A stretch of DNA of 64,000 nt, from NCBI GenBank assembly GCA_031127075.1, contig JARIFA010000002.1, forward strand, positions 1 through 64,000, read 5' to 3'. Shown in pieces: positions 33,207 to 44,810 of the stretch. The DNA comes from Gemmatimonadota bacterium (lineage in GTDB: Bacteria; Gemmatimonadota; Gemmatimonadetes; Gemmatimonadales; Gemmatimonadaceae). Each line of letters opens with the position of its first letter. The first letter of the stretch is position 1. The position numbers and the translations under genes were made by a program. The notes below the pieces were generated by a model, which was not told the DNA's origin, ran no database searches, and saw nothing but the letters and a program-made list of their open reading frames with translations.

Positions 33207-36065
33207 ATGAAGGACCGCATCACGATCCGAGGCGCCCGCCTCCACAACCTCAAGGACATCTCGGTCGACCTGCCGCGCGCGGCGGTCACCGTGGTGACCG
33301 GCCCGTCCGGCTCGGGGAAGTCGTCGCTCGCCTTCGACACGATCTACGCCGAGGGCCAGCGGCGCTACATCGAGTCGCTCTCGGCGTACGCCCGGCAGTT
33401 CCTCGAGCGGATGCCCAAGCCCGACGTCGACCTCATCGAGGGGCTCTCCCCCGCGGTCGCCATCGAGCAGAAGAACCCCACCCGGACCTCCCGCTCCACC
33501 GTGGGGACGGCGACGGAGATCTACGACTACCTCCGCCTCCTTTGGGCGCGGGTCGGCGACACGCATTGCCCGCACTGCGACCGCATCCTCCGCCCCGACA
33601 GCGCGGAGACCGTCGCCGACACCATCGCCGCCCTCCCGGCCGGCACGCGGCTCCACGTCACCTTCCCTTTCGCCCGCTCGGCGAAGCTCAAACACGCCGC
33701 GATCCTCGAGCACCTCCGCGCCAAGGGCTTCGTGCGTGCCGTGGTCGGGGGCGCGGTGCATCACCTCGACGACCTCACGAAGCCCAAGCCGAACCTCGGC
33801 ACGGCCAAGGAGGTCCTCGTCGTGACCGACCGGCTGGTGGTCGGCGACGGGGTCCGCTCGCGACTGACCGATGCGCTCGAGACCGCCTTCGCCGAGGGGG
33901 ACGGCGATGCCGTCATCGCGATCGGCGACGCCAGCGACACCGACGGCCTCACGCTGCGGCGCTTCACCACGCGATTCCGGTGCCCCGACGACGGACACGT
34001 CGCCCCGGCCCCCTCGCCGCAGCTCTTCTCCTTCAACAACCCGCGCGGCGCCTGCGGCACCTGCAACGGATTCGGCGCCACCCTCGAGTACGACGAAGCG
34101 CTGATTATCCCCTACCCAGATCGGTCGCTCCGTGACGGCGCGCTGCACCCGTGGACGATGCCGCGCTACGAAGGGAAGCGGCGCGCGCTCGCCGAGTTCG
34201 CCAAGCGCGAGGGGATTCCGATGGACCGCCCCTGGCAGACGCTCTCGGCGTCGCAGCGGAAGGCGCTGCTGCACGCGAAGACGAAGGGATACGTCGGGAT
34301 GTTGCCGTTCCTCGACGCCCTCGAACCCAAGAAGTACAAGCAGTACATCCGGGTCTTCCTGCGGCAGTACCAGGCGGCGCGCACCTGCGCCACCTGTGGC
34401 GGCACCAAGCTGCAGCCCGACGCGCTGCAGGTCCGAGTGGGGGGCACCCATATCGCCGCGGTGGCGGCGCTTCCCGTCGTCGAGCTGCGCGCTTGGGCGG
34501 ACGGACTCGCCCTCCGTCCCGCCGCGGCCGCCATCGCCGACCACATCCTGCGCGAGGCGCGCGACCGCATCGCCTTCCTCTGCGACGTCGGCCTCACCTA
34601 TCTCTCGCTCGACCGCGCGGCCCGCACCCTCTCCGGGGGCGAGGCACAGCGCATCGGACTCGCGAACGCACTCGGGGCCCGCCTCGTCGACACCTTGTAC
34701 GTTCTCGACGAGCCGAGCATCGGCCTGCACGCCCGCGACCTCGATCGTCTGCTCAGTCTCCTCGCGCGCCTCCGCGACGGCGGCAACACCGTCGTGATGG
34801 TGGAACACGACCTCGAGGCGATGCGGATGAGCGACTGGATGCTCGAGCTTGGCCCGGGCGCCGGGGCGCACGGCGGGCAGGTCGTCTTCAGCGGGCCGAT
34901 CGCCGACGCCGCCGACTCCCCGCTCACCGGCGGCTACCTGACCGGCACGCGAACGATCCCGCTCCCCGAGCGACGGCGGCGTGCCGGGCCGCAGTGGCTC
35001 ACCGTGACCGGGGCGCGCGCCCACACGCTGCAGGGCGTCACCGCGCGCATTCCGCTCGGCACGCTCACCTGCGTCACCGGCGTCTCGGGGTCCGGGAAGA
35101 GCACCTTGGTGCACGACGTGCTCTATCGCGCGCTCGAGCAGCGGCTGACCGGGGAGCACACGGCGCGGTTGCACCTCGGCGAACAGGTCGGAGCCTACGA
35201 CGACCTCGCCGGCTGGGAGGCCCTGTCGGAGGTCGTCCTCGTCGACCAAGAGCCGATCGGTCGGTCGCCGCGCTCGAATCCCGTGACCTATGTGAAGGCC
35301 TTCGACGAGATCCGCCGGATCTTCGCCGACGTGCCGCTCGCCCGGCAGCGGCGGTACACGGCCGGCACCTTCTCGTTCAATGTAGCCGGTGGCCGCTGCG
35401 ACGCCTGCGAGGGCGCCGGCGCCCTCGAAGTCGAGATGGTCTTCATGGCCGACGTCTTCGTGCCCTGCGAGACGTGCGGCGGGACGCGCTACAAGCCCGA
35501 GGTGCTCGACGTCACCTACTTCGGCAAACGCATCACCGACGTCCTCGAGATGACCATCGACGAGGCGATCCGCTTCTTCCCGCACGAAGAGAAGCTCGGG
35601 CAGGCGCTCTGGCAGGTGCAGCAGGTCGGCCTCGGCTACCTCCGGCTCGGCCAGCCCGCGACGACGCTCTCCGGCGGCGAGGCGCAGCGACTCAAAATCG
35701 CGCGCGAGCTGATCACCGCCGCGAAGTCGCGGGGACGGAAGCTCTATCTGCTCGACGAGCCGACGACGGGCCTCCATCCGCGCGACATCGAGGTGCTCTG
35801 TGGCGTGCTCGACCGGCTCGTGGACGCGGGGCATACGGTGGTGCTGATCGAGCACAACCTCGACGTGATCAAACGCGCCGACTGGATCGTGGACCTCGGC
35901 CCTGATGGCGGGAGCGGCGGAGGACAGGTGGTGGCGATGGGGCCCCCGGAGGCCATCGTCGGCGTCGCGGCGTCGCACACGGGACGGTTCCTGGCGCCGC
36001 TGCTCGGGAGCCCGTCCGAACCGCCCACCGCAGCTTCCCGGACCGCGCCGAAGCGGCGGCGCTGA
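33207..36065 (+). CDS. uvrA: Excinuclease ABC subunit A
   Basis: [66 protein letters not shown], two ABC signatures, CxxC zinc motifs. Confidence 0.98.
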   Translation: MKDRITIRGARLHNLKDISVDLPRAAVTVVTGPSGSGKSSLAFDTIYAEGQRRYIESLSAYARQFLERMPKPDVDLIEGLSPAVAIEQKNPTRTSRSTVGTATEIYDYLRLLWARVGDTHCPHCDRILRPDSAETVADTIAALPAGTRLHVTFPFARSAKLKHAAILEHLRAKGFVRAVVGGAVHHLDDLTKPKPNLGTAKEVLVVTDRLVVGDGVRSRLTDALETAFAEGDGDAVIAIGDASDTDGLTLRRFTTRFRCPDDGHVAPAPSPQLFSFNNPRGACGTCNGFGATLEYDEALIIPYPDRSLRDGALHPWTMPRYEGKRRALAEFAKREGIPMDRPWQTLSASQRKALLHAKTKGYVGMLPFLDALEPKKYKQYIRVFLRQYQAARTCATCGGTKLQPDALQVRVGGTHIAAVAALPVVELRAWADGLALRPAAAAIADHILREARDRIAFLCDVGLTYLSLDRAARTLSGGEAQRIGLANALGARLVDTLYVLDEPSIGLHARDLDRLLSLLARLRDGGNTVVMVEHDLEAMRMSDWMLELGPGAGAHGGQVVFSGPIADAADSPLTGGYLTGTRTIPLPERRRRAGPQWLTVTGARAHTLQGVTARIPLGTLTCVTGVSGSGKSTLVHDVLYRALEQRLTGEHTARLHLGEQVGAYDDLAGWEALSEVVLVDQEPIGRSPRSNPVTYVKAFDEIRRIFADVPLARQRRYTAGTFSFNVAGGRCDACEGAGALEVEMVFMADVFVPCETCGGTRYKPEVLDVTYFGKRITDVLEMTIDEAIRFFPHEEKLGQALWQVQQVGLGYLRLGQPATTLSGGEAQRLKIARELITAAKSRGRKLYLLDEPTTGLHPRDIEVLCGVLDRLVDAGHTVVLIEHNLDVIKRADWIVDLGPDGGSGGGQVVAMGPPEAIVGVAASHTGRFLAPLLGSPSEPPTAASRTAPKRRR

Positions 36066-36111
36066 GGGCCGGCGCCCCGGGTGCGGGCGCGACCCGACTC
36101 GCTGGACAGGG

Positions 36112-36142
36112 TTGAAGCCCTCCGAGGCGCCGACTAGGTTTT
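36112..36142 (+). promoter_or_regulatory. Candidate sigma70-type promoter for tRNA-Asn
   Basis: TTGAAG (36112-36117) - 17 nt - TAGGTT (36135-36140), 8 nt after the box to the mature tRNA 5' end. Confidence 0.55.
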
Positions 36143-36150
36143 TGGGTTCT

Positions 36151-36223
36151 GGCCGCGTAGCTCAGCTGGTAGAGCAGGTGACTGTTAATCACCGGGTCAC
36201 AGGTTCGAGTCCTGTCGCGGTCG
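36151..36223 (+). tRNA. tRNA-Asn(GTT)
   Basis: GGCCGCG TA GCTCAGCTGGTAGAGC A GGTGA CTGTTAA TCACC ... ACAGG TTCGAGT CCTGT CGCGGTC G; 7 bp acceptor, anticodon GTT. Confidence 0.97.
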
Positions 36224-36227
36224 CTCC

Positions 36228-36268
36228 ACGAAGGGCCTGACGCGCCACGCGCGCGTCGGGCCCTTCGT
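36228..36268. terminator. GC-rich hairpin after tRNA-Asn
   Basis: ACGAAGGGCCTGACGCGC ... GCGCGTCGGGCCCTTCGT, about 18 bp stem with one wobble, 5 nt loop; no obvious T-tract. Confidence 0.65.
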
Positions 36269-36372
36269 CGTGACGGCGCCGTTTGGCCCTCGGTCGCACG
36301 TGGGCCAAGCCCGACGCCCCCGGCGATGCCCGACCGGCGGAACTCCCGCCCCGATTCGCTCGTTCCTCGCCC

Positions 36373-37128
36373 ATGTCCACTTCTTCGCTGCAACAGGCCG
36401 GCGCCTTCGTCATTCTCGGGGCGACCGGCGGCATCGGTTCCGCGATCGCGCGCACCCTCGCCGCTGACGGCGCCTCGCTCGTGCTCGCCGGCCGCTCGCT
36501 GGAACGCCTCCACCCGCTCGCCGAGGAGCTGCAGGCCACGGCCGAGCAGGTCGAGGCCTCCGACTTCGCCGCGGTCGAGACGCTGCTGAGCACCGCCCGC
36601 GAGCGCCACGGGCGCGTCGCCGGCGTCGTGAACGCCGTCGGCTCCATCCTCCTCAAGCCCGCGCACCTCACGAGTGAGGCGGAACTGGCTGAGACGCTCC
36701 GCCTCAACCTGCAGACCGCCTTCGCCGCCGTACGCGCCGCCGGCCGCGTGATGACCGACGGCGGGAGCGTCCTGCTCTTCTCGAGCGCGGCGGCCGAGGC
36801 GGGGCTCCCCAACCACGAGGCGATCGCCGCCGCGAAGGGGGCGGTCGCGGGACTCGTCCGGAGCGCGGCGGCGACGTATGCGCCACGAAAGCTTCGGGTG
36901 AACGCCCTCGCCCCGGGTCTCGTCGCGACCCCGCTGGCGGCGCGCATCACCGGGAATCCGGCTTCACTCGCTGCCTCGGTCGCGATGCACCCGGCGGGCC
37001 GCATCGGGTCACCGGAGGATCTCGTCGCGCCGGCTCGGTGGCTGCTCAATCCCGCGAGCGACTGGGTGACGGGTCAGGTGATTCCGGTGGACGGCGGGAT
37101 GGCACGACTGCGCACGCCGACGCGCTGA
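36373..37128 (+). CDS. Short-chain dehydrogenase/reductase
   Basis: AFVILGATGGIGSAIARTLAADGASLVLAGRS...NAVGS...NHEAIAAAKGAVAGLVRSAAATYAPRKLRVNALAPGLVATPL...VTGQVIPVDGGM; catalytic Tyr position appears to be H (NHEAIAAAK). Confidence 0.9.
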   Translation: MSTSSLQQAGAFVILGATGGIGSAIARTLAADGASLVLAGRSLERLHPLAEELQATAEQVEASDFAAVETLLSTARERHGRVAGVVNAVGSILLKPAHLTSEAELAETLRLNLQTAFAAVRAAGRVMTDGGSVLLFSSAAAEAGLPNHEAIAAAKGAVAGLVRSAAATYAPRKLRVNALAPGLVATPLAARITGNPASLAASVAMHPAGRIGSPEDLVAPARWLLNPASDWVTGQVIPVDGGMARLRTPTR

Positions 37129-37214
37129 CCCGCCGGCGACGCACCTGACGACACCTGGCGTGCCCCGCATGGTCGCCGCGACACCCCACCCCGGCGGCAA
37201 TCTATATTTCCCCT

Positions 37215-37709
37215 ATGACCGCCTCGCCCGCCCCGATCGTCGGCGTCATCATGGGCTCGAAGACCGACTACGAGACCCTCGCGCCCGCCTGCGAACTCCT
37301 CGCCGAGCTCGGCGTCCCGCACGAGGTGAAGGTCGTCTCGGCGCACCGGACCCCCGATGAGATGTTCGCCTACGCCGAGGCCGCCGAGGGCCGCGGGCTC
37401 CTCGTGATCATCGCCGGCGCGGGCGGGGCGGCGCACCTGCCAGGGATGGTAGCCTCCAAGACCCTCGTCCCCGTGCTGGGTGTGCCGGTGAACGTCACCG
37501 CGCTCAACGGGATCGACGCCCTCCTCTCGATCGTGCAGATGCCGGCCGGTGTCCCGGTCGGCACCCTCGCCATCGGGAAGCCCGGCGCGACGAACGCGGC
37601 CGTCCTCGCCGCGGAGATTGTCGGCGCGCACCATCCCGCGATCCGCGAGCGACTCCGCGCGTGGCGCATGGCCCGCGCCGACGCCGTCCGCGCCCAGACG
37701 CTGCCGTGA
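37215..37709 (+). CDS. purE: N5-carboxyaminoimidazole ribonucleotide mutase
   Basis: [17 protein letters not shown]...[15 protein letters not shown]...[28 protein letters not shown]. Confidence 0.97.
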   Translation: MTASPAPIVGVIMGSKTDYETLAPACELLAELGVPHEVKVVSAHRTPDEMFAYAEAAEGRGLLVIIAGAGGAAHLPGMVASKTLVPVLGVPVNVTALNGIDALLSIVQMPAGVPVGTLAIGKPGATNAAVLAAEIVGAHHPAIRERLRAWRMARADAVRAQTLP

Positions 37710-38842
37710 CCGGCGCGCCCGTCCCACCGGGCGCGACCCTCGGATTCCTCGGGGGAGGCCAGCTCGGCCGCATGACCGCGATCGCGGCACGGACGATGGG
37801 GTACGACATCCGTGTCCTCGACCCCGAACGCGAGTGCCCCGCCCGCCCCGTCGCGGCCCACGTCATCACCGCCCCGTGGGCGGACGCCGCGGCCGCCGCA
37901 GAGCTCGCCCGGGGCTGCGCGGCCGTCACGCTCGAGATCGAGCAGATCCCCCGCCCCTCCCTCGAGGCGGTCGCCGCCATCGCGCCGCTCGCACCCGGCG
38001 TCGAGGCCGTCGTCACCATTCAGGAGCGCGCCCGCCAGAAGGAATGGCTGCGCGCGAACGACTTCCCCCTCGGCCCGTTCCACACCGTGCGAGACGCCGA
38101 CGCCACGGCGAGCGCCGTCTCGGCGCTGGGGCCGTCGATCGTGAAGAGCGCGATGGGAGGCTATGACGGGCGCGGCCAGGTGCGCGTCCGCACCGCCGAG
38201 GAAGGCGCCGCCGCCTTCACGCGCCTCGGCGCCCCGGTCTGCGTGGTCGAAGCCTTCCTCGACCTCGATCACGAAGTCAGCGTGCTCGTCGCCCGACGTG
38301 CCGATGGTCTCGCGGTCTCGTATCCGACGTCGCGCAATCACCACACCGATGGCGTCCTCACCTGGGCCGTGACCCCGTCCGGGGTCGACGCCAAGCGGGA
38401 GGCGGAGGCGCAGCAGCTCGCGCTCGCCATCGCCGATCGTCTCGACATCGTCGGACTCCTCGCGGTGGAGATGTTCGTCCTCCGCGACGGCACCTTGCTC
38501 GTGAACGAGCTCGCGCCGCGCCCGCACAACACCTTCCACCACTCGGAGCGCGCGCACCCGACGAGCCAGTTCGAACAGCTTGTGCGCGCCATCTGCGGGC
38601 TCCCGCTGGGCGCCACCGAGGTCGTGCGTCCCGCGGCGATCCACAACCTCCTCGGTGACCTCTGGTCCGACGGTGAACCGCCGTTCGCCGCAGCGATGCG
38701 GATCCCCGGCGTGCGGGTGCACCTCTACGGCAAGAAGGAGGCACGCCCGGGACGGAAGATGGGTCACCTCTCCGCCGACGGCAGCACGCCCGAGGAAGCG
38801 CTCGCCCGCGTCCTCGAGGCCTACCGCGCGCTGGCCCGCTGA
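37706..38842 (+). CDS. purK: 5-(carboxyamino)imidazole ribonucleotide synthase
   Basis: [33 protein letters not shown]...[18 protein letters not shown]...[35 protein letters not shown] overlap with purE. Confidence 0.97.
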   Translation: MTGAPVPPGATLGFLGGGQLGRMTAIAARTMGYDIRVLDPERECPARPVAAHVITAPWADAAAAAELARGCAAVTLEIEQIPRPSLEAVAAIAPLAPGVEAVVTIQERARQKEWLRANDFPLGPFHTVRDADATASAVSALGPSIVKSAMGGYDGRGQVRVRTAEEGAAAFTRLGAPVCVVEAFLDLDHEVSVLVARRADGLAVSYPTSRNHHTDGVLTWAVTPSGVDAKREAEAQQLALAIADRLDIVGLLAVEMFVLRDGTLLVNELAPRPHNTFHHSERAHPTSQFEQLVRAICGLPLGATEVVRPAAIHNLLGDLWSDGEPPFAAAMRIPGVRVHLYGKKEARPGRKMGHLSADGSTPEEALARVLEAYRALAR

Positions 38843-38856
38843 CCGGGCACGCCCCG

Positions 38857-39306
38857 ATGCCGACGCCCACCCCGACCTTCCGTGAACTGACGCGCGACGA
38901 GTGCATCGCCCTGCTCGACCGGCATCAGGTGGGGCGACTCGCCTTCTCGCAACGCGAGCGGCTCGACGTCGAGCCCATCCACTACGTGCATCTCGACGGC
39001 TGGCTCTATGGCCGCACGCAGCCGGGCACCAAGCTCGAGGTCCTGCTGCACAACCGGTGGGTCGCGTTCGAGGTGGACGAGGTCGACGCCTTGTTCGACT
39101 GGCGATCGGTCGTGGTCCGGGGGGGGCTCTATCTCCTCCGTGCAGAAGGCAGCGATGTCGAGCGGGAGCGGTATGCCCAAGGCATCGCAGCGGTGCGCCG
39201 CCTCATCCCGGAGGCGTTCACCCCGCGCGATCCGACACCCGAGCGCGCCATCCTCTTCCGGATCCACGTGGATGAGATGAGCGGGCGCGCGGCCGCTACG
39301 GCCTGA
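38857..39306 (+). CDS. Pyridoxamine 5'-phosphate oxidase-family FMN-binding protein
   Basis: 149 aa; LTRDECIALLDRHQVGRLAFSQRERLDVEPIHYVHLDGWLYGRTQPGTKLEVLLHNRWVAFEVDEV. Confidence 0.85.
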   Translation: MPTPTPTFRELTRDECIALLDRHQVGRLAFSQRERLDVEPIHYVHLDGWLYGRTQPGTKLEVLLHNRWVAFEVDEVDALFDWRSVVVRGGLYLLRAEGSDVERERYAQGIAAVRRLIPEAFTPRDPTPERAILFRIHVDEMSGRAAATA

Positions 39307-40468
39307 TCCCCCGCCGCGCGAGCTCCTCGCGCACGCGATTCAGCGGGATCGCCTCCACCGTGCGTCCGTTCCCGGTCACGGACGTCGCCATGAAGAGGGA
39401 GTTGTACACCGCCTCCTCGACCGCCTCCACGGTCGCCTGGAACAGGGCGCTCATCTCCTCGTTCGCGAGCGCGGTGGTCGTGAGCCGCGTGGCGTCGGAC
39501 GCCCGGCGGACGGACGGGGCCGTCGAGAAGGCGAGGGCGTAGTCGCCGCTGCCGTTCGACGCCGAACTGCCGGTGCGCCCCAGGCCCATCATCGCGCGCG
39601 ACGCCACCCGACCGAGGTTGCGGTCGTCGAGCGGCGCGTCGGTCGCGATGACGATGATCACCGACCCGTCGCCACGGTCATCCGCCGGCCCGGGCACCTC
39701 GCGCTGGAAGGCGTAGCGCCCCAACGCCTGCCCCACGGGGGCACCCAGCACCTGTAGGACGCCCCCGAAGTTCGACTGCACGAGCACCCCGATGGTCCAT
39801 CCCCCGAGCGCCGTGGGGAGGACCCGCGAGGCGGTGCCGATGCCGCCTTTCCAGCCGAAGGCGATGGTGCCCGTCCCGGCGCCGACACTCCCCTCCTGCA
39901 CCTCGCCGGATCGCGCGCCCTCGAGGGCCGCGCGCACGACCGCCTCGGTGACCGGACGCGCCCGGATATCGTTCAGGCCGCCGTCGTTCGTCTCGCCGAC
40001 AACCGGGTTGATCGAGCGCACTCCCTCCATGCCGGGCTGGGCGAGCAGCCAGGCCGCCATCGCATCCGCCGCCTTCCAGACGCACAGCGTGCAGGTGAGG
40101 AGGATCGGCGTCTCGAGCTCCCCAAGCTCCGTCAGCTGCGTCGCCCCGATGAACTTGCCGAACCCGTTCCCGACGTGCAGCGCCGCCGGCACGCGCGAGC
40201 GATACGGGTTCTCGCCGTGCGGCAGGATTGCCGTGACGCCAGTCCGGATCGCCGCCCCCTCCACGACGGTGACCTGTCCGACGCGCACCCCCGCGACATC
40301 GGTGATCGCGTTGAGGGCGCCCGGCGCAAAGATCCCCGGCGCCACGCCGAGCGCCCGCGCGCGCGACCGAACCTCCTGCGCGTCGAGGGGTGCCCGCGGG
40401 ACGAAGGGGACGATGGCGAGGAGCATCGAGGTCAGGCGGGCTGTCCGCCACCACCGGGAGCGCGTCAT
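39296..40468 (-). CDS. P1 family (DmpA-like) peptidase/aminopeptidase, secreted
   Basis: Signal peptide; NAITDVAGVRVGQVTV...VVGETNDGGLND...GSVGAGTGTIAFGWKGGIGTASR...GSSASNGSGDYALAFST. Confidence 0.92.
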   Translation of the reverse strand: MTRSRWWRTARLTSMLLAIVPFVPRAPLDAQEVRSRARALGVAPGIFAPGALNAITDVAGVRVGQVTVVEGAAIRTGVTAILPHGENPYRSRVPAALHVGNGFGKFIGATQLTELGELETPILLTCTLCVWKAADAMAAWLLAQPGMEGVRSINPVVGETNDGGLNDIRARPVTEAVVRAALEGARSGEVQEGSVGAGTGTIAFGWKGGIGTASRVLPTALGGWTIGVLVQSNFGGVLQVLGAPVGQALGRYAFQREVPGPADDRGDGSVIIVIATDAPLDDRNLGRVASRAMMGLGRTGSSASNGSGDYALAFSTAPSVRRASDATRLTTTALANEEMSALFQATVEAVEEAVYNSLFMATSVTGNGRTVEAIPLNRVREELARRGIRP

Positions 40469-40486
40469 GGGACGTATCTTACGCCT

Positions 40487-41542
40487 GTGCCGATCCTCCC
40501 GCTCCACGGACACGAGACCCTCCGCGCGCGCCTCGCCGACCTCGCGGGCGCGGGGACCCTCCCATCCACGATCCTGCTGCAGGGCCCGGCGGGCATTGGG
40601 AAGCAGCGGTTCGCCCTCTGGCTCGGCCAACTGCTCCTCTGTGAGGCCGCATCGCGTCCCTGCGGCACCTGCCAGCACTGCCGGCTCGCCCTCGACCTGC
40701 AGCATCCGGATCTGCGGTGGTTCTTCCCGCACGAGAAAATCAAAGGGGATGAGCCGTCGACGGAGGAGGTCGACGAGCGCTACCTCGGCGACGTCGCCGA
40801 GCGGCGCGAGGCCGCAGGGCTCTACACGCGCCCGGACGGCTCGATGGCGATCTACAAGTACACCGCGAAGCTCCTGACCGGGCTCGCCGCGAAATCGCCA
40901 GCACTCGCCAAGCGAAAGGTCTTCGTCATCGGCGACGCCGAACGGATGGCGCCGCAGGCCGCGAACCAGGAGATGTCGAACGCGGTGCTGAAGCTCCTCG
41001 AGGAGCCCGCGGCGAACACGACCTTCATCCTGACGTCGAGTGAACCAGGGGCCCTGCTCCCGACGATCCGCTCCCGCACCGTTTCCTTCCGTCTCTCGCC
41101 CGTGCCGGACGGGGCGATGCGCCCGCTGCTCGCAGAGCCCGCGGTCGCGGCCGCCGTGCCGAATGAACCGCCCGAGACGTTGCTCGCGATGGCGGGCGGC
41201 GCACTCGGGGCACTCATCGGGGGCGAGGGGCGTCGCGACGCGGTCGCGCGCGCACGACTGCTCCTCGCGGCCGCCGATGGGGGGCGCGAGTCGATGCTGA
41301 AGGCCGCCTTCGGTGCGGGATCGGCCAAGGCGCGCGGCGCCTTCCGCGAGACACTCGAGGCCCTCCTGGTGCTCCTGCGCGAACGCGCGCGGGCCGCAAC
41401 CACCTCCGGGGACGCCACCACTGCGATGCGCGCCCTCCGCGCCATCCCCGCGGTCGAGGAGGCGAAGATGGCGACCGAGGTGAACGCCATCCCGCAGCTC
41501 CTGGCGCTCGACGTGATGCGGGCCGTCGCCGGTGATCGCTGA
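40487..41542 (+). CDS. holB: DNA polymerase III subunit delta'
   Basis: GTG 40487 VPILPLHGHETLRARLADLAGAGTLPSTILLQGPAGIGKQRFALWLGQLLLCE...CGTCQHC...KLLEEPAANTTFILTSSEPGALLPTIRSRTVSFRL. Confidence 0.92.
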   Translation: MPILPLHGHETLRARLADLAGAGTLPSTILLQGPAGIGKQRFALWLGQLLLCEAASRPCGTCQHCRLALDLQHPDLRWFFPHEKIKGDEPSTEEVDERYLGDVAERREAAGLYTRPDGSMAIYKYTAKLLTGLAAKSPALAKRKVFVIGDAERMAPQAANQEMSNAVLKLLEEPAANTTFILTSSEPGALLPTIRSRTVSFRLSPVPDGAMRPLLAEPAVAAAVPNEPPETLLAMAGGALGALIGGEGRRDAVARARLLLAAADGGRESMLKAAFGAGSAKARGAFRETLEALLVLLRERARAATTSGDATTAMRALRAIPAVEEAKMATEVNAIPQLLALDVMRAVAGDR

Positions 41543-41567
41543 GTCCTGACCTCTGACCCCTGCCTCG

Positions 41568-42047
41568 ATGTCCCTCTCTCATCTCGCCGTGGACGGTTCG
41601 GCCGCGATGGTCGACGTCTCCACCAAGCCGACCACTATCCGCCGCGCCATCGCGGAGGGACGGATCCGGATGCGGCCCGACGCGTTCATCGCCGTCCGTG
41701 ACGCCCAGATCGCCAAAGGCGATGTGCTTGGCGTCGCGCGCGTGGCCGGGGTGATGGCGGCCAAGCGCACCGCCGACCTCATCCCACTCTGCCACCCGAT
41801 CGCGCTGCACGATGTGCAGGTGCGCTTCACCCTCGACGAGGCCTCGCACACCATCCGCTGCGAAGGCGAGGCCGCCACGGCCGGCCCGACGGGTGTCGAG
41901 ATGGAGGCACTGACCGCGGTCAGCGTCGCGCTGCTCACCGTGTACGACATGGCCAAGAGCGCGGACAAGGGGATGCGGATCGAGGGCATCCGACTCCTCG
42001 AAAAGTCGGGAGGCCGCTCCGGCACCTGGCGCGCCGACGGGCCGTGA
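41568..42047 (+). CDS. moaC: Cyclic pyranopterin monophosphate synthase
   Basis: [22 protein letters not shown]...[21 protein letters not shown]...[31 protein letters not shown]. Confidence 0.97.
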   Translation: MSLSHLAVDGSAAMVDVSTKPTTIRRAIAEGRIRMRPDAFIAVRDAQIAKGDVLGVARVAGVMAAKRTADLIPLCHPIALHDVQVRFTLDEASHTIRCEGEAATAGPTGVEMEALTAVSVALLTVYDMAKSADKGMRIEGIRLLEKSGGRSGTWRADGP

Positions 42048-43042
42048 TCACAATCCGACGCTCAATGGGTGACGGCGTCGCATCGCCGATGCGCCCACCG
42101 CGACGCGTGGGAACCGCCGTCCCTCGATTCCTGCGTCCAGGCGTCGCGGCGGCCGCGCTCCTCGGCGGCAGCATCGCCTGCGCGCCCGCGCCCGTCGCGC
42201 CGTCCCCTGAGCCGACGCCCACACTCGAGACTCGGTTCGCCCAGCGCATCGCTCAGGAACCGGGCGCCGAAGCCGCGATCTGGGTCGAGGACCTCGGCAC
42301 CGGGGCGACGTTTCGACTCGCCGATACGGTGCCGTACCACCCGGCCAGCACGATGAAGCTCCCGGTGATGGTCACGCTCGTCCGCGCAGCCGAGTCCGGC
42401 GCGTTCGCCCTTGACGACCGGATCCTCCTGCAGAATGTGTTTCGCTCGATCGTCGACGGGTCCCCCTACTCGCTCGTCCGGGAGGAGGACTCCGACCCCG
42501 CGCTCTACGATCGGGTCGGCGCGCCCATCAGCCTCCGCGAGCTCAACCACCGCATGATCGTGCGGTCGAGCAACCTCGCCACCAACGCGCTGATCGAGGC
42601 GCTCGGTGCCGATGCCATCACGCGCGTCGCCACCTCCCTCGGCGCGGACGGCGTGATCGTCCGACGCGGCGTGGAGGACGGGAAGGCCTTTGCCGCCGGC
42701 CGCAACAACGGCGCCACGGCGCGCGGCCTTGGCCGACTCCTCGCGGCCGTCGAGCGCGGCGATGCCGCCTCCGCGGCGGGCACGGCCCTGATGCGCGCCA
42801 CGCTACTCGCACAAGAGTTCAATGACGAGATCCCGGCCGGCGTGCCCGCGGGCACGCCCGTCGCACACAAGACGGGATGGATCACCGGGCAGACGCACGA
42901 CGCGGCGATCGTCTACCCGCCGGGCCGCGCTCCGTTCGTGCTCGTCGTCCTCACCCGAGGCATCGCCGATCGCGCCACGGCGCAGCGGCTCATCGCCGAC
43001 CTCGCGGCCCTCACCTGGTCGCAGCTCGTCGCGGGACGCTGA
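42044..43042 (+). CDS. Class A beta-lactamase-like serine hydrolase, lipoprotein
   Basis: Lipobox [24 protein letters not shown] (SxxK); [15 protein letters not shown] (SxN-like); [18 protein letters not shown] (KTG). Confidence 0.88.
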   Translation: MITIRRSMGDGVASPMRPPRRVGTAVPRFLRPGVAAAALLGGSIACAPAPVAPSPEPTPTLETRFAQRIAQEPGAEAAIWVEDLGTGATFRLADTVPYHPASTMKLPVMVTLVRAAESGAFALDDRILLQNVFRSIVDGSPYSLVREEDSDPALYDRVGAPISLRELNHRMIVRSSNLATNALIEALGADAITRVATSLGADGVIVRRGVEDGKAFAAGRNNGATARGLGRLLAAVERGDAASAAGTALMRATLLAQEFNDEIPAGVPAGTPVAHKTGWITGQTHDAAIVYPPGRAPFVLVVLTRGIADRATAQRLIADLAALTWSQLVAGR

Positions 43043-43048
43043 GGCGAC

Positions 43049-44770
43049 TCAGTCCACGATGCGCAGCGTGAAGCGGAAGGTGCTCCCCGCTCCCTCGACC
43101 GACTCAGCCCAGAGCTTGCCGCCGAGCGCCTCGACGATGCCGCGTGCGATGGCGAGCCCGAGCCCGGTCCCACCCTTCGGCGCGTTGCCCCGCACCGTCC
43201 AGTACCGCTCGAAGATCAGCGGCAACGAGGCGGCGGGGATGCCGTGCCCCGTGTCCGACACCGCGACCTCCACGTCGTAGTCGAGGATCCGCGCCGATAG
43301 CGTGATCAGCCCGCCACTCGGGGTGTACTTCACCGCATTGGAAAGCAGATTCGAGAGCACCTGCACCAGCCGCTCGTCATCGCCCCACACCTGCGGCACG
43401 GGTGGCAACTCCCCCAAGCGGAGCGTGATCCCCTTCAGCTCCGCCTCCGGCGTGAACAGCCCAACGGCGCGATCGAGGAGCGGGACGATGGCCACGGGGC
43501 GCTCCTCGACCGAGAGGTGCCCCGTCTCGATGTTGGCGACGTCGAGGAGGTCGCGGATCATCCGCTGCGCCAGGTCCTGACTCGCCACGATGTTGGTGAG
43601 CAGCGCCCGACGCTCCGGGTCGTCCACGGGAATCGACGGAAGCAACGCCCGCGCGCTCATCCCGATCGCCGAGATGGGGTTCCGCAGATCGTGCGAGACG
43701 ACACCAAGGGCGTGGTCGCGGGCCACCGTGGCCTGACGCGCAGCGGTGAAGAGCCGCGCGTTGTCGATGGCGAAGGCCGCCCGCACCGAGAGCTCCGTTG
43801 CGGTCGAGCGCTCGCCGCCAGTGAACGGCGGCCGGCCCGCCTCGCGGTACAGCGTCAGCACGCCGAGCACGTGCTCGCGGGCGATGAGCGGGAGAAACAA
43901 GATCTCCTGCATCGCGAGCGCCTGCAGGCGCGCCAACTCGGCGTCATCGACGGCGTGGGCCTCGAGCCAGTCGTCGCTCACGACGGGCACGTGCTCCTCG
44001 CGCTCCCGCCGGATCACATCGACCACGGGCCAGGGGGCGTCGAGGTCGAGCAACCCCTTTGCGACCGCCGAGAGCGCCGCATCGCGTCGAGCGTCCCCCG
44101 AACGCGCCGCCAGCCGACGCACCTTCCCCGACGGCGTCAGGAGATCGAGCAACGCCCCGTCGGCGAGCCACGGGATCGGCAACTGGACGACCGAGCGTTC
44201 CGTCGGGTCGATGTCCAGCGTCTCACCGAGCACCGCGACCGCCCCGGCGAACCGCTGCTCCGACTGTTCATCGGACTTTCGTCCGCTGATGTCGCGGAGG
44301 AGGACGGTGAAGACCATCGACCCATCCGGCATCGCCAGCTTCGAGATTGAGGCCTCCGCGGGAAACTCCGCCCCATCGCGCCTGCGGCCGAAGATCTCGC
44401 GACGGTCGGCCATCTGGCGCGCGGGCTCCGGCGCCCCGGCGAAGCCGCGGACCATCCCGGCGTGACTGCCACGGAACCGCTCGGGGAGGAGCATCGCCAG
44501 CGGCTGCCCCACCGCCTCCGCCGCCGGGTAGCCGAAAATCCGCTCGGCGCCGTGGTTGAAGTGCAGGATCCGCTGCGCCGCGTCGATCGTGATGATGGCG
44601 TCCATCGCGATCTCGAGGATGCCCGAGAACTTCGCCTCGGAGGCGCGCAACTCCGCCGCGGTGCGCGACTCGGCGGCGAGGTCATCGCGCATCCGGACAT
44701 ACGCGAACCAGACCACGACGGCCGCGAGCAGAACGAGGAGCGCGAGAAGCCCCGCAGGTGGCGACGGCAT
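43049..44770 (-). CDS. PAS-GAF sensor histidine kinase
   Basis: N-term TM; PAS; GAF-like VLGVLTLYREAGRPPFTGGE; VSHDLRNPISAIGMSARALL (H-box), NLLSNAVKYTPSGGLI (N), VSDTGHGI, GGTGLGLAIARGIVEALGG. Confidence 0.95.
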   Translation of the reverse strand: MPSPPAGLLALLVLLAAVVVWFAYVRMRDDLAAESRTAAELRASEAKFSGILEIAMDAIITIDAAQRILHFNHGAERIFGYPAAEAVGQPLAMLLPERFRGSHAGMVRGFAGAPEPARQMADRREIFGRRRDGAEFPAEASISKLAMPDGSMVFTVLLRDISGRKSDEQSEQRFAGAVAVLGETLDIDPTERSVVQLPIPWLADGALLDLLTPSGKVRRLAARSGDARRDAALSAVAKGLLDLDAPWPVVDVIRREREEHVPVVSDDWLEAHAVDDAELARLQALAMQEILFLPLIAREHVLGVLTLYREAGRPPFTGGERSTATELSVRAAFAIDNARLFTAARQATVARDHALGVVSHDLRNPISAIGMSARALLPSIPVDDPERRALLTNIVASQDLAQRMIRDLLDVANIETGHLSVEERPVAIVPLLDRAVGLFTPEAELKGITLRLGELPPVPQVWGDDERLVQVLSNLLSNAVKYTPSGGLITLSARILDYDVEVAVSDTGHGIPAASLPLIFERYWTVRGNAPKGGTGLGLAIARGIVEALGGKLWAESVEGAGSTFRFTLRIVD

Positions 44771-44810
44771 CAGGGGAAGCTACGCGGCCGTCTCAGACCC
44801 GGGCAGACGG

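Noticed and set aside
33147-35978. 943-aa minus-strand ORF
   Set aside because: Antisense to uvrA; composition typical of shadow ORFs.
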